A stretch of 64,000 nt of DNA from positions 1 through 64,000 of the forward strand of contig JAVBOY010000038.1 in NCBI GenBank assembly GCA_031550085.1. Direction: 5' to 3'. The position numbers and the translations under genes were made by a program. A model generated the notes under the pieces. That model did no database searches. It had not been told where the DNA came from and saw only the letters and a list, made by a program, of their open reading frames with translations. Positions 1-8,228 of this stretch are shown here, in pieces (within the stretch, counting starts at the first letter, position 1; each line of letters starts with the position of its first letter). This DNA comes from UBA4417 sp031550085. Lineage in GTDB: Bacteria; Bacteroidota; Bacteroidia; Bacteroidales; UBA4417.

Positions 1-108
1 ATATCATTGACCGACAAAACTCATCTCAAAGACCTCTTCAATAAAACTAAATTTCAATATGACAAAGAACGTTTTAGGCTTAACGAGCCAAGTTTATTTA
101 ATTTTTAA
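1..108 (+). CDS. C-terminal end of a gene cut by the window edge
   Basis: Frame 1 is open from the first base to a TAA at 106-108 and encodes about 35 residues rich in Lys, Phe and Asn, ending in EPSLFNF. A short hairpin follows at 113-131. The basic, Phe-rich tail and the isolated position beside accessory genes would fit the end of a transposase, but I cannot name a family from so few residues. It could also be a chance open frame. Confidence 0.35.
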   Translation: MSLTDKTHLKDLFNKTKFQYDKERFRLNEPSLFNF

Positions 109-349
109 TAACGTCCCAATTTTAATGGGACACTAGTGTTTCTAATCCTCAAACCACCAAGTGAAAAATGAACCATTTAACTGAAATACTGCATAATAGA
201 TTTTCACTTTCCCTAAATCAATTTGTTAACGGATAGCTAACCCAACTCTGCTATTTGTTTCTTTTTGATTCAGTCGTCATTTTCTTAAAATACAGCATTT
301 TCAACTACTTGCATTTTTCTTGTATCCTTTTTTCAGCCCAATTTTGTAT
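109..349. other. AT-rich intergenic region with one short hairpin
   Basis: No gene is visible. A 6-bp stem (GTCCCA/TGGGAC, 113-131) sits just after the stop of the truncated upstream frame and may be a weak terminator or the edge of a mobile element. The rest is unstructured AT-rich sequence between converging genes. Confidence 0.4.
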
Positions 350-1921
350 CTATGCGACCCCGCAGGGGTCGGTTTCGGTTTTTTGATAGTAAATAGGATT
401 ATTCAGTGAGGAATCAATTTTACCCGTAAAAGAGTAATGGTCGGAGGCTTTTACGGAAAATCCGTCTACCAGCCGGATGGTTTGTCCGGCTTGGTAAGTT
501 GTTGTCCCTTCGCCGCCTAAGATGTGGTTTTCTGCTTCAATTTCCCGCGCGGCTGTTTGGGTTCGGGGGGACAAAAGAGGATAGAAAGAAAAGCCGGAAA
601 AGTGTAAATACGGTTTGCGCGGAGTATTGTAAACCAAAAAATATGCATTGTATAGCAATAAATAATCCAGCATGCTGCGTTCGCTATAATTATCGTCGTT
701 ATGCCAAGGGCTGAATAATGCACGGGTATGCCAGGGCGGTTCCGAACGGCAGGTATCGCCATCAAATATATAGCTGAATGCACCACAAGGTGGCGCTGAG
801 TTTAAAAAATACTCATATGTTCCCCTGGAAATTAATTTATTACCATCATAGCCGTGAACGATTTTGGCTATGGCCGGCAAATGGATAAAAGCGCCGCTAT
901 CCATATGCATGCCTGCTTTGAGATCGTCGGAAACCCGGGCCAGCCAGTTGTATAGGTTGTCTTCGCCTTCTCCCCACTTGTTGCCTACCAGACTTAATAC
1001 GGCAATTCCATAGGCATTGAATTTAAAACTTCCTGCGGTTCCATATTGATGCAACCAGACGTTTTGTGCGTCGGTAAAAAGCCCTTTTGAGAGATCATTT
1101 TGGGAACCGGCCCAACTCATGGTTTGATCCGCGACAAAGCGTGCCGCATGATCGTGCCCGTATTTTAACCATCTTAGGTCTGTAGGACTTTGATGAATAC
1201 GACCTGTAATTGGATTTTCAATGATCCAAGCTTCATCCCACCAAAGGACAATCCACATCCATACAGCACCTGGTACTAAACCTTGCATTCCTTTGACCAA
1301 CCAATAGGCGACATCGCGCCGTTTAGCCTGGATGGATTCGTCGTCTACGCAAGCTTTTACCAGGGCCAAGCCCAGGTAGCTGGCCCATGCTTGATCCTGG
1401 GAAGGTGCATTTTTTTTAGGATCTATTGGTTGTCCATTTCCATAGTCGCTTTCCAGTTTATGAACACCTAATTCTACGCATCTGATAGAATCAAATTCAT
1501 TTACATCATCCCGTAGGTAAAAGCCGTTGATTGTTTCTTCGGAGCCTCCCCAAAAAAGCTCTGCCTTTTGATCGAGGCGTTTGTAGGTATCCAGCGCCCA
1601 ATGCAAATCGCGCAACGTTTCGGAATAATCCTGGTTGTTGTCTTTTAGCAAACGGTATTCCATTGCCAACATGCCTACATAGTGCCCCAGATTGAAAGTG
1701 GCATCACCAATGTGTGCACTCAAAAAAAGCCTAGGATGAACTATTTGAATATATTCTGCCGGGATATTGGAGCCCTGCACCTGAGGTTCGGCCCTGTAGA
1801 TAAAATGATCGGTAAAGCGTTTCCGGAGGTGCCAGTATTTTTCCAGGTTCTCTTGGTACGATTGGGATAGCGCCGGAATCAGGCTGCTTCCCAGTAATAA
1901 GAACAAAATTATTTTTTTCAT
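350..1921 (-). CDS. secreted protein of unknown function with a C-terminal all-beta stack domain
   Basis: This 523-residue protein begins with a clear signal peptide (residues 1-20, ending PALSQ), so it is exported. The central part, about 60-440, is rich in aromatic residues and predicted helices, with many Trp/Tyr and motifs such as WMWIVLWWDEAWIIEN; it recalls secreted alpha-barrel-like proteins but I recognise no catalytic signature. The last 60 residues contain AGQTIRLVDGFSVKASDHY followed by FTGKI. This matches the GxxIxLxxGFxxxxGxxFxAxI pattern of small beta-stack domains common at the C-termini of secreted Bacteroidota proteins (called '3-coathanger stack' in some annotations, from memory). 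The final residues are encoded by a perfect GACCCC-GCA-GGGGTC palindrome that also contains the last codons. Monocistronic; function unknown. Confidence 0.75.
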   Translation of the reverse strand: MKKIILFLLLGSSLIPALSQSYQENLEKYWHLRKRFTDHFIYRAEPQVQGSNIPAEYIQIVHPRLFLSAHIGDATFNLGHYVGMLAMEYRLLKDNNQDYSETLRDLHWALDTYKRLDQKAELFWGGSEETINGFYLRDDVNEFDSIRCVELGVHKLESDYGNGQPIDPKKNAPSQDQAWASYLGLALVKACVDDESIQAKRRDVAYWLVKGMQGLVPGAVWMWIVLWWDEAWIIENPITGRIHQSPTDLRWLKYGHDHAARFVADQTMSWAGSQNDLSKGLFTDAQNVWLHQYGTAGSFKFNAYGIAVLSLVGNKWGEGEDNLYNWLARVSDDLKAGMHMDSGAFIHLPAIAKIVHGYDGNKLISRGTYEYFLNSAPPCGAFSYIFDGDTCRSEPPWHTRALFSPWHNDDNYSERSMLDYLLLYNAYFLVYNTPRKPYLHFSGFSFYPLLSPRTQTAAREIEAENHILGGEGTTTYQAGQTIRLVDGFSVKASDHYSFTGKIDSSLNNPIYYQKTETDPCGVA

Positions 1922-2114
1922 TGCGTTGTTATTTTGTTGTTTAAATCAGATACAAATTTTTCTAAAAAACTCCCATTCTAAGGGAATGGAATCGCATAAA
2001 ATTCACAAACGAATCCCGTCTGTAGAAAGACAATCTCACACACCAATCTGGGTTGCTTTGCATCCAAAGGTTAGAAGTCGTTCGAATTTTTCAGGCAAAT
2101 GGGGAGCTCAGTGA

Positions 2115-2681
2115 TTATGGAATTACCTCTTTTAAATCCCATACGGTGGTATCGGCGAGGCTAACCCATCGAAATAGTCCAAAATCTTTATTATAGTAAA
2201 ACTCACAGACATCACCTTCGTTACTTGTGGATGGACAGATGTATACGTTGTAGTAAGTTTTTCCGCTCACTGGCAAACTGTCCAAATCAACGTTTTTCCC
2301 ATTGATCATGTCTTTTATTGGCCAACCCGTTACCCATGATTTCTTTTGAATACTTACAAGTATCCAAAAGAAATTATGGGATCCAACTATATAACCAATA
2401 CGGTTGTCTTCATTTTTGAAATTCAATGTGAGATATTCACGTAGTTCAAAAGCATTTGAACTGCTGCCGAGTGATTCGGGGTAGATTCGATCCTCATATC
2501 CCATTCCTCTAAAAAGCATGCTATTTCCTTTGTTTGAGACAAAAAGCAGTTTTTCATTTCCTTTAAAGGGAATCAGCGCTTTTTCCTGTTCTGTCAATCG
2601 GTAGTCATACAAATCGGGTTTGCTGCAAGCGGAGAAACTTAATAAAACAGTAAGTAAAGCAATAAAATAGCCTGTTTTCAT
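2115..2681 (-). CDS. small lipoprotein, function unknown
   Basis: The 188-residue product starts with a lipoprotein signal peptide: a hydrophobic core, then the lipobox LSFSAC with Cys19 as the predicted lipidated residue. The mature part is polar with scattered aromatic residues and no motif I recognise. It is the last gene of an apparent three-gene minus-strand operon. The outer-membrane beta-barrel gene lies 44 bp upstream and the YadA-head-like gene lies upstream of that. Co-transcription suggests an envelope function linked to those two, but this is only inference. Confidence 0.75.
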   Translation of the reverse strand: MKTGYFIALLTVLLSFSACSKPDLYDYRLTEQEKALIPFKGNEKLLFVSNKGNSMLFRGMGYEDRIYPESLGSSSNAFELREYLTLNFKNEDNRIGYIVGSHNFFWILVSIQKKSWVTGWPIKDMINGKNVDLDSLPVSGKTYYNVYICPSTSNEGDVCEFYYNKDFGLFRWVSLADTTVWDLKEVIP

Positions 2682-2725
2682 AATAACATTTCTTAAAATT
2701 AATTTTTTCGACGGGTTATTTTATA

Positions 2726-3358
2726 TTATCGTTGCCGGATTCCCACTGCTAACCGGAAATAGCGATTGTGCAGACCACCTCGATACCAGGCGATGTCCCT
2801 CAAACCGTGTTTGTACTCAAGTATGGGAACAAGTTCCAGCTTTTCACTCAGCGGAATCCGCATCCCTGCCCCCAATATAAATCCGACGTCACCTTTTTCC
2901 ATTTCGGAGGCTTTGTCAAAGGCTGTTTCTGACACTGCTTTTCGTTGGATGGAATAAAGATAATCAATATAAAACCCGAGAGCAAAAAAAGACCGGCCTT
3001 TATTATCCATAGCAATGCGGTATACCAGCGGCATCGAAAAACTATGAATACGATAGGTGACATTGGTGTAGAATTGATAACCGGAAGGGTTTTCTTCGCC
3101 CATCAGGTTTTTAAACCGTCTGCTCAGATCGTATTCAAAGCCCCAAACCCAAAAAGAGGGTTTGTTGAGGGGAAAGGAGCGGTAAACGGCTGCTCCAAAA
3201 CCCAAGCGGTTTTCGGTATTTTTATCGGCTTCGTTGGTGTAATTCAGCGAAAGGTTGATTTCGTTAAAAAAGAACGTCGGCTTCGATTGGGCGAATGCGG
3301 CGCCCGGCAGTATGACCGCCACAAGAATAAGCAGTTGGAGGATCCGTTGATTAAGCAT
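2726..3358 (-). CDS. outer-membrane beta-barrel protein
   Basis: The 210-residue protein has a signal peptide (1-23, ending AAFAQ). Alternating hydrophobic/aromatic strands with polar turns follow, typical of an 8-10-stranded outer-membrane barrel; examples are WVWGFEYDLSRRF, FFALGFYIDYLYS and LELVPILEYKHGLR. It ends FRLAVGIRQR, an amphipathic last strand. The size fits the small OmpA/OmpW-like 'outer membrane beta-barrel' group of Bacteroidota. It sits 17 bp downstream of the YadA-head-like gene and 44 bp upstream of the lipoprotein gene, all on the same strand, so the three probably form an operon. The specific role is unknown. Confidence 0.75.
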   Translation of the reverse strand: MLNQRILQLLILVAVILPGAAFAQSKPTFFFNEINLSLNYTNEADKNTENRLGFGAAVYRSFPLNKPSFWVWGFEYDLSRRFKNLMGEENPSGYQFYTNVTYRIHSFSMPLVYRIAMDNKGRSFFALGFYIDYLYSIQRKAVSETAFDKASEMEKGDVGFILGAGMRIPLSEKLELVPILEYKHGLRDIAWYRGGLHNRYFRLAVGIRQR

Positions 3359-3375
3359 GACGTAAAGGAATTACT

Positions 3376-4710
3376 TTATTTTTTTACTTTAAGCGCTTCG
3401 ATTTCGCCTTGCAATTCGCTGATTTTTTTATTCTGTTCGATCAGGTACAAGGTGAGTTCCTCTACTTTTTTCAGCAGCAAGGCATTCATTTCGCCCAACT
3501 CGATCCCTTCTTCTTTCACTTGCTGTGCACTGGGGATATCGGGCAAATGTTTGTGCGTTTGAACGTAGGTCTCTACTTCTTCCAGGCCGGGCAGCCGGTA
3601 AGCTGTTTCAAAGACATAATCGGGCCAGCAAGGTTGTCCATGCAACGAAACCCGCACTTCCTTGCTGCAAATCAAACCTGAAACTGCCAATGCGGTTTGC
3701 GGGTTGTTTACCCCAATGCCCACGTAACCGTTGGGCGCCACATAAATTCCGTTGTTTGTTCCATCGCCCGACAGGAAAAAGCCGTTCAACGAAATATTTT
3801 GCGTAGCCGTATGGTTGCCCAGATTATCGTACAGGCTGCTTTCGGGTTTTGAAATTACAGTCCCGAATTTATCGATGCACAATACACCGCTTCCTTCGGC
3901 GGCTACAATACCGGGCAAGTTAAGGTTCCGACGGATCAAAACGTCCTGAACGACTTCCAGTTGGCTTGTTTTTACATTCCCGTTTACATCAAGTAATGCA
4001 GTAGGATTGAGAGTTCCTATCCCCAAGTTCCCGGCATCGGTAAGCACCATTTTTATATCATCCTCTTCTTTGTAAAAGCCCAAACCACCCCCTTTGGGTA
4101 AGGAAAATGCACCTAATCCCCAGTCGAATCCGGCAGTCGTACGTTGGGTAGCGCTCAAAAGTAGCGAACCGTTCGATATGGCTGAATTTCCGACCACATG
4201 TAAGGAATAAAACGGATTGGTCGTGGCAATTCCCACTTTTCCGGTGCCGCTAAAACTCGACGATTCTCCGACAAACAAAGTAGGTTTCGTGCTGTTAAAT
4301 CCGACCATCAACGAATTGGAAATATTGTTTATCAAGGGAAATCCGCTGATTGACGAGCCCAATACCATACATCCCGAAGCATTGGTTTCGACAAAGCGGC
4401 CGATGGCTAATGATTGGCTGCCATTTGCTTTGGCTTGTTGGCCAAAGGCATATCCCTGGCTTGCCGAATACGAAAACTCACCAATGGCTACAGACGAAGG
4501 CCCGTAAGCGGTGGCCTGGTAGCCCGATGCAAACGAATAATTGCCTTTAGCATACGATTGGTAGCCCAATTGGCTGGCACAATTACCCGGTGTTACAGCC
4601 GGCGATTGCGGACAATAAGTGGCTTGCGCTTCTGTTTCCGTATTTGCAAAAGTTAGCAGCAATGAAAAAACAAAAGCAGTAATAAATTGGGTATATATTC
4701 TATTTTTCAT
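3376..4710 (-). CDS. secreted fibre protein with YadA-like head repeats and a tail-fibre-type C-terminal chaperone region
   Basis: The 444-residue product has a signal peptide (1-28). Residues about 45-130 contain short repeats of the trimeric-adhesin head type (SVAIGEFSYSAS, AFGQQAKANGS, SLAIGRFVETNAS), which form left-handed beta-rolls. The middle repeats 'GIGTxNPxxxLxVxG' elements (VGIATTNPFYSLHVVG, LGIGTLNPTALLDVNG, VGIGVNNPQTALAVSG), as in phage tail-fibre-like proteins of Bacteroidota. The end (about 350-444) has WPDYVFE, LPDIPSAQQV, GEMNALLLKKVEELTLY and a coiled coil, resembling the S74-type intramolecular chaperone region. It is probably a trimeric surface fibre. First gene of the operon with the barrel protein and lipoprotein; I see no autotransporter anchor domain, so the partner barrel may matter. 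Confidence 0.75.
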   Translation of the reverse strand: MKNRIYTQFITAFVFSLLLTFANTETEAQATYCPQSPAVTPGNCASQLGYQSYAKGNYSFASGYQATAYGPSSVAIGEFSYSASQGYAFGQQAKANGSQSLAIGRFVETNASGCMVLGSSISGFPLINNISNSLMVGFNSTKPTLFVGESSSFSGTGKVGIATTNPFYSLHVVGNSAISNGSLLLSATQRTTAGFDWGLGAFSLPKGGGLGFYKEEDDIKMVLTDAGNLGIGTLNPTALLDVNGNVKTSQLEVVQDVLIRRNLNLPGIVAAEGSGVLCIDKFGTVISKPESSLYDNLGNHTATQNISLNGFFLSGDGTNNGIYVAPNGYVGIGVNNPQTALAVSGLICSKEVRVSLHGQPCWPDYVFETAYRLPGLEEVETYVQTHKHLPDIPSAQQVKEEGIELGEMNALLLKKVEELTLYLIEQNKKISELQGEIEALKVKK

Positions 4711-4896
4711 AATGTTTGAGGGCTTAATTTTGTGAAATAGTTTGTTGATTTAGTGATCGAAAACATTGTAACAAATAACATGTGAACAGAGAAGGGTGAG
4801 ATGGTTGTTTAATTGTTGAACTGTTTAGTTGTTTATTTGTATCAAAAATCTTTCTGCCTTTCTGCATTAATGGTTTACTTGTCAACTTGTTCACTA
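4711..4896. repeat. intergenic region with composite repeat modules A and B
   Basis: The 186-bp gap holds a copy of module A (GTGAACAGAGAAGGGTGAG, from 4782). Directly after it is an 8-nt-period run of module B type (TTGTTTAATTGTTGAACTG and following, 4804-4840). The same order, A then B, is seen at 35022-35210, and the reverse complement near 53.8 and 54.9 kb. Confidence 0.65.
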
Positions 4897-6390
4897 TTAT
4901 TTAATACTTATTTTTTTTGAATCGGTTTGTTTGGCTGAAACAACATTGCATACATACACACCTGCCGGCAAATGCGGGCAGCAAATAAGGTTGTCGCCCT
5001 TGCTAAGGGGCTGCGAGTGTACCACCTGCCCCTGCATATTGAGCAGTTGCATATGGGCTTGGGGAGGCAGCAGCGTCAAGGTAAACTCTCCGGCTGCGGG
5101 GTTGGGGAATACGCCGAAAATACTTTGCGGGCAGACCTCTTCCCGCCCGGGCGTACTTACGATTTGCCCCTGGCGGTTGAACTTCAAGAAAATTACATCT
5201 TCTTCGTAATCTTGGGTCAGGTAATCGTACCGCTGAGCAGCTACCAAGTATCCACCATCCGAAGTAAGCAACATCGATATGGCCGAGTAATAAGCATCCC
5301 CCCCGTAATAGTGGAGGTATTGCACTTCCAAATTGCGGTTGAGCAAGCCCGCCATAATCCAGGAAGGGCGTTTGGGCCAAAACTGTATAATTACATTATG
5401 GGTACCTGTAAAAAAAATGCTATCAGTGGTTTTAAAATCAAAAGTGCCAAAATAAGCCGGATATTGGATTGTATCGATATCGCCAATATAAGTGATGGGA
5501 ACAATGGAGAGCGTCGTATCCATTTCGGAAAAGCCCAAAGCCTGATCCCAAACCGCCTGGTGGTTGAAGGAGCGTTCATTACTGGCAGCAACCAAAAAAG
5601 TACTGTCGGTAATCCATTTGGCAGTTACCAACCCCGTGTATAGCACTTCAATATCCCATGTAACTTGGTTTACCCGCGATGGGAATGATTTGGTGTAGAT
5701 AAAATTGAGCGCTGTATCAAATACCGCAAAACCTTTCCCCATATCTTTAAATACCCATAATTGGGTTGAATCGGGCGATAACAAACAACTGGTTATGGCC
5801 GTAAAATTACCGGCTTGCGCGTAGGAATATACTTGATAGCGATCCATCGTAAAATCGGCGTGCAACTTTACAATGCAGGGATGTAGTTCGGAAGTGTCGC
5901 TTTCGGATACGGTGCCCAAACAATAAAAAGAATTGCCGAATTTTTTAAGGTACGACGGGGTAAAACTATTCCAACCCGGTACATGGCAAATCCGATGTTC
6001 CAGTTCGTTTAAATCCTTATCGAATTTGGCAATCAGTAAGGCGCCTTGCCTGTATGTAGGCGGTAAAAGCACCCGGCCGAAAACGGTATATACCCGAGGT
6101 TGAAACTCAAAAATATGGGAAAAGCCACAAGCGGTGTCTCCAAAAACAATTGTTTTTGTTAGTGTATCCTGAGGATTTGTAAATTGCCAAAACTTCCCTC
6201 TGTAAGTGTTTTTAAGGTAAGGAGCTGTACTCTCGGAACCCACAGCCAGTATTTTATGGTTATCCGTTGTTTCAATTAAATTTCCCACCCCTTCGGGTTT
6301 GGGGTTTTGAAACAGGATTTTGTACGAACTTTGAGCTGGTACCAATAACGGCACTATTGCCATAAAGGTAAAAAATAAAATTTTTCTCAT
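4897..6390 (-). CDS. secreted protein with T9SS type A sorting domain
   Basis: The open frame begins at 6411, but the start at 6390 (MRKILFFTFMAIVPLLVPAQ) gives a normal signal peptide, so about 497 residues are expected. The bulk, residues 25-410, looks like a beta-propeller-type repeat protein with recurrent aspartate/aromatic strands (KFDKDLNELEHR, LVAAQRYDYLTQDYE). The last 75 residues are a type IX secretion sorting domain: FGVFPNPAAGEFTLTL, LLNMQGQVV and LPAGVYVCNVVS, then a Lys-rich end. The protein should therefore be exported across the outer membrane and anchored or released. No catalytic motif is seen. It lies upstream of the fibre-protein operon, separated from it by the repeat-bearing gap. 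Confidence 0.8.
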   Translation of the reverse strand: MRKILFFTFMAIVPLLVPAQSSYKILFQNPKPEGVGNLIETTDNHKILAVGSESTAPYLKNTYRGKFWQFTNPQDTLTKTIVFGDTACGFSHIFEFQPRVYTVFGRVLLPPTYRQGALLIAKFDKDLNELEHRICHVPGWNSFTPSYLKKFGNSFYCLGTVSESDTSELHPCIVKLHADFTMDRYQVYSYAQAGNFTAITSCLLSPDSTQLWVFKDMGKGFAVFDTALNFIYTKSFPSRVNQVTWDIEVLYTGLVTAKWITDSTFLVAASNERSFNHQAVWDQALGFSEMDTTLSIVPITYIGDIDTIQYPAYFGTFDFKTTDSIFFTGTHNVIIQFWPKRPSWIMAGLLNRNLEVQYLHYYGGDAYYSAISMLLTSDGGYLVAAQRYDYLTQDYEEDVIFLKFNRQGQIVSTPGREEVCPQSIFGVFPNPAAGEFTLTLLPPQAHMQLLNMQGQVVHSQPLSKGDNLICCPHLPAGVYVCNVVSAKQTDSKKISIK

Positions 6391-6472
6391 AAACATCGGT
6401 TTTAAATTCAACCACCAAAGAAAACAGCCGGCACAAGCAAAAGGCTTTATGCCGGTGCTGCAAAACCCAGAT

Positions 6473-7534
6473 TTAATCGGTCAAGTTGATGGGATCTTCA
6501 CCATCATCCACCGCTATAATAATTGCATGGGTGAGCCGCAGGGTATGCATAATTTTCCAAAGTTGCTGATCATCTGTATATTTTCTGATACTTTGTGTCG
6601 TTACCGAAGCAAAGCTCCTGTACGGCTGTGTTGCCAACCAAGCGGTAATTACGCTGCGCATAGCGGCCGGGTAATAACTCATTTCCGAAGGTTGCTGGTG
6701 CAGTATGCCTGCGACCAAACACATTGTTTCATCGGTGATTGGGCTTACGCTTGATGCGGCATAAAACAATTTGTAGTCGCAATAGTTGTCCAATACATCG
6801 TTGGGGGTTCTAAATTGCGTGGGGGCAGCGAAGGCGGCCTCTTCAATTTTTAAATTTGTATATATCAAACGGATGCCTGCAGATTCTCTGGCTCTGAGCG
6901 CGTCTGTAAGGTAGGCATCAAAAATATTGGGCGCTCCTTTGCCCATTTGAATTTGGTTACAATCGTACGAATCGCGTTCCCACCAGTAACTTGTTGAGCC
7001 GGGAGCCGGAGCCGTTAGCGCTCCTGTGCCAAATTGCCCGATTACACGCAAAACAATGGCATTGTTATCGGGTGTCATACCGGCATTTTGAATGACACAG
7101 ACTTTCAAAAATTTTGTAGATTCCTGAATGGCGATATACTTTGCTTTGAGCAGTTCGACCGCAGTATTGTAAGCTGTCAGCGCATCATTTACATACACAG
7201 CTTGTCCACCTTTTACCAAAGGGATGCTTACCATTACGGTATCTAACTGCAACTTTTCGGATTCTTCGGTGGCAAAGCCGTATTTGTAGTTGAGTGTGGC
7301 ATCGATATACCAAAAAATGCTGTCGAGGGGCATTGTTTCACTCGATTTTTCCATTTTACCCGCCTTGGCATCTTTGGCGGTCGTTAGAAACCAGTTTACC
7401 TGGCTTACGAATTTTTTGGCAACCGCTTCGTCGTATCTAATATCCGACGGATTGCTATTTTCTTTTTGGCACGATACCATGCCCAAGGCCACTATAGCGC
7501 AGCCTATTGCGAATAAAGTTATTTTCTTTCTCAT
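6473..7534 (-). CDS. lipoprotein of unknown function
   Basis: The 353-residue product starts MRKKITLFAIGCAIVALGMV followed by SCQKE: a short signal peptide with a lipobox and the lipidated Cys at about residue 22. The mature domain is mixed and rather acidic, with segments such as WFLTTAKDAKAGKMEKSSE and FWYIDATLNYKYGF. Many Bacteroidota surface lipoproteins of unknown function look like this. The gene is on the same strand as the T9SS-sorted gene, with 82 bp between them, and could be co-transcribed. The leader-like RNA at about 7925-8051 lies some 370 bp upstream on the same strand. Confidence 0.75.
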   Translation of the reverse strand: MRKKITLFAIGCAIVALGMVSCQKENSNPSDIRYDEAVAKKFVSQVNWFLTTAKDAKAGKMEKSSETMPLDSIFWYIDATLNYKYGFATEESEKLQLDTVMVSIPLVKGGQAVYVNDALTAYNTAVELLKAKYIAIQESTKFLKVCVIQNAGMTPDNNAIVLRVIGQFGTGALTAPAPGSTSYWWERDSYDCNQIQMGKGAPNIFDAYLTDALRARESAGIRLIYTNLKIEEAAFAAPTQFRTPNDVLDNYCDYKLFYAASSVSPITDETMCLVAGILHQQPSEMSYYPAAMRSVITAWLATQPYRSFASVTTQSIRKYTDDQQLWKIMHTLRLTHAIIIAVDDGEDPINLTD

Positions 7535-7900
7535 TATTTTTTGTGTTTAATTATTTGGAATTGGTAAATTTTGGTAGAGGTAGATTTGAATTTCTCTCAT
7601 AATCAGCATGATGAAACTACATTATCCATACTTTTTTAGCAATTTCAATTATTTATAATAAATGTGATGTGTGAACAGTGATGTGGAATGGCAAAAGGTT
7701 TAAGGCAGAAAGCTGAAAGGTTTGTCGTATTCAACTCTTAGCACCTTCTGTTTTTCCTGTCTACCCGTCTGTTTGTTTCTTAGCCCTGCAAAGCGCACAT
7801 CTACAGCACCTCCACAGGGCAAAGTTTGGCTAAGTTGGTTTTACACAAACGCCAAATAAAGCGAAGCTGTTGCAAAGCCAAAATCCAACAACAATTTGAA
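7535..7900. other. non-coding stretch upstream of the lipoprotein gene
   Basis: No supported gene. It contains part of repeat module A (GTGAACAGTG, 7671-7680) and a GCCCTG/CAGGGC inverted pair around 7781-7818. If transcription starts near 8051 on the minus strand, this would be a long untranslated stretch before the lipoprotein gene. Confidence 0.5.
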
Positions 7901-8035
7901 TTATATTGATTGTATGTAAGATACCGAGAGAGAGAGAGAATGAATCAGGCAGTTACGTCTGTTTGCAACATGCGCTACAGTGCAATATTTAGCTGCCCTG
8001 ATAGATTTTATGCTATGTTGCAAATGTTTTCTCAT
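7901..8035 (-). CDS. candidate 44-residue leader peptide
   Basis: An ATG at 8035 opens a 44-codon frame ending TAA at 7901. The predicted peptide runs from MRKHLQHSIKSIRAAKYC to HSLSLSVSYIQSI and is basic with two Cys. A -7-like box (TATATTTG, minus strand, 8065 to 8058) lies 22 bases upstream, so the leader would be short. The Ser-Leu-Ser-Leu part is encoded by a (CT)n tract at 7927-7939. Two interleaved inverted repeats run through the frame, which suggests an attenuator or structured RNA rather than a structural protein. I cannot assign a function; it may be non-coding. Confidence 0.4.
   Translation of the reverse strand: MRKHLQHSIKSIRAAKYCTVAHVANRRNCLIHSLSLSVSYIQSI
7944..8024 (-). ncRNA. 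candidate structured leader RNA with interleaved stems
   Basis: On the minus strand two complementary pairs interleave. TTTGCAACAT (8024-8015) pairs perfectly with ATGTTGCAAA (7971-7962). ATCAGGGCAG (8002-7993) pairs with CTGCCTGAT (7952-7944) with one bulge. The order b', a', b, a gives either a pseudoknot or two mutually exclusive folds, the usual logic of attenuators and riboswitches. No known class is recognised. No close downstream gene exists; the nearest is the lipoprotein gene at 7534. Confidence 0.4.
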
Positions 8036-8057
8036 AAAAAATGAGTTATTTCTGTCG

Positions 8058-8065
8058 CAAATATA
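8058..8065 (-). promoter_or_regulatory. -7 box (TATATTTG)
   Basis: Exact match to the Bacteroidota TAnnTTTG box on the minus strand, placing a start of transcription near 8051, just upstream of the candidate leader. No clear -33 TTG is seen. Confidence 0.45.
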
Positions 8066-8171
8066 GTATATATTTTTTATCATCCAGATTTTTTTAAAGA
8101 AAACCACAAAAAAAATATTAAAATCTACGAAACCTGCGAAAAAAATCGCATAGGGTTTCGAAACCTCTTTC

Positions 8172-8207
8172 TTTGTTTTTCTTTTCGGGGGGTATTCTGT
8201 AATTTTG
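8172..8207 (+). promoter_or_regulatory. promoter of aat (TTTG-N24-TAATTTTG)
   Basis: The -7 box TAATTTTG at 8200-8207 matches TAnnTTTG; a TTTG at 8172-8175 may be the -33 element, though its spacing is long. The box contains the upstream in-frame TTG (8205), so that codon cannot be the normal start. Confidence 0.55.
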
Positions 8208-8228
8208 CCGGATTCAAACCGAAAAAAG

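Noticed and set aside
1..131. Insertion sequence end
   Set aside because: Only a short protein tail and a 6-bp hairpin are visible; no terminal inverted repeat or target duplication can be shown from the window.
8205..8228. TTG start for aat
   Set aside because: The codon lies inside the promoter -7 box.
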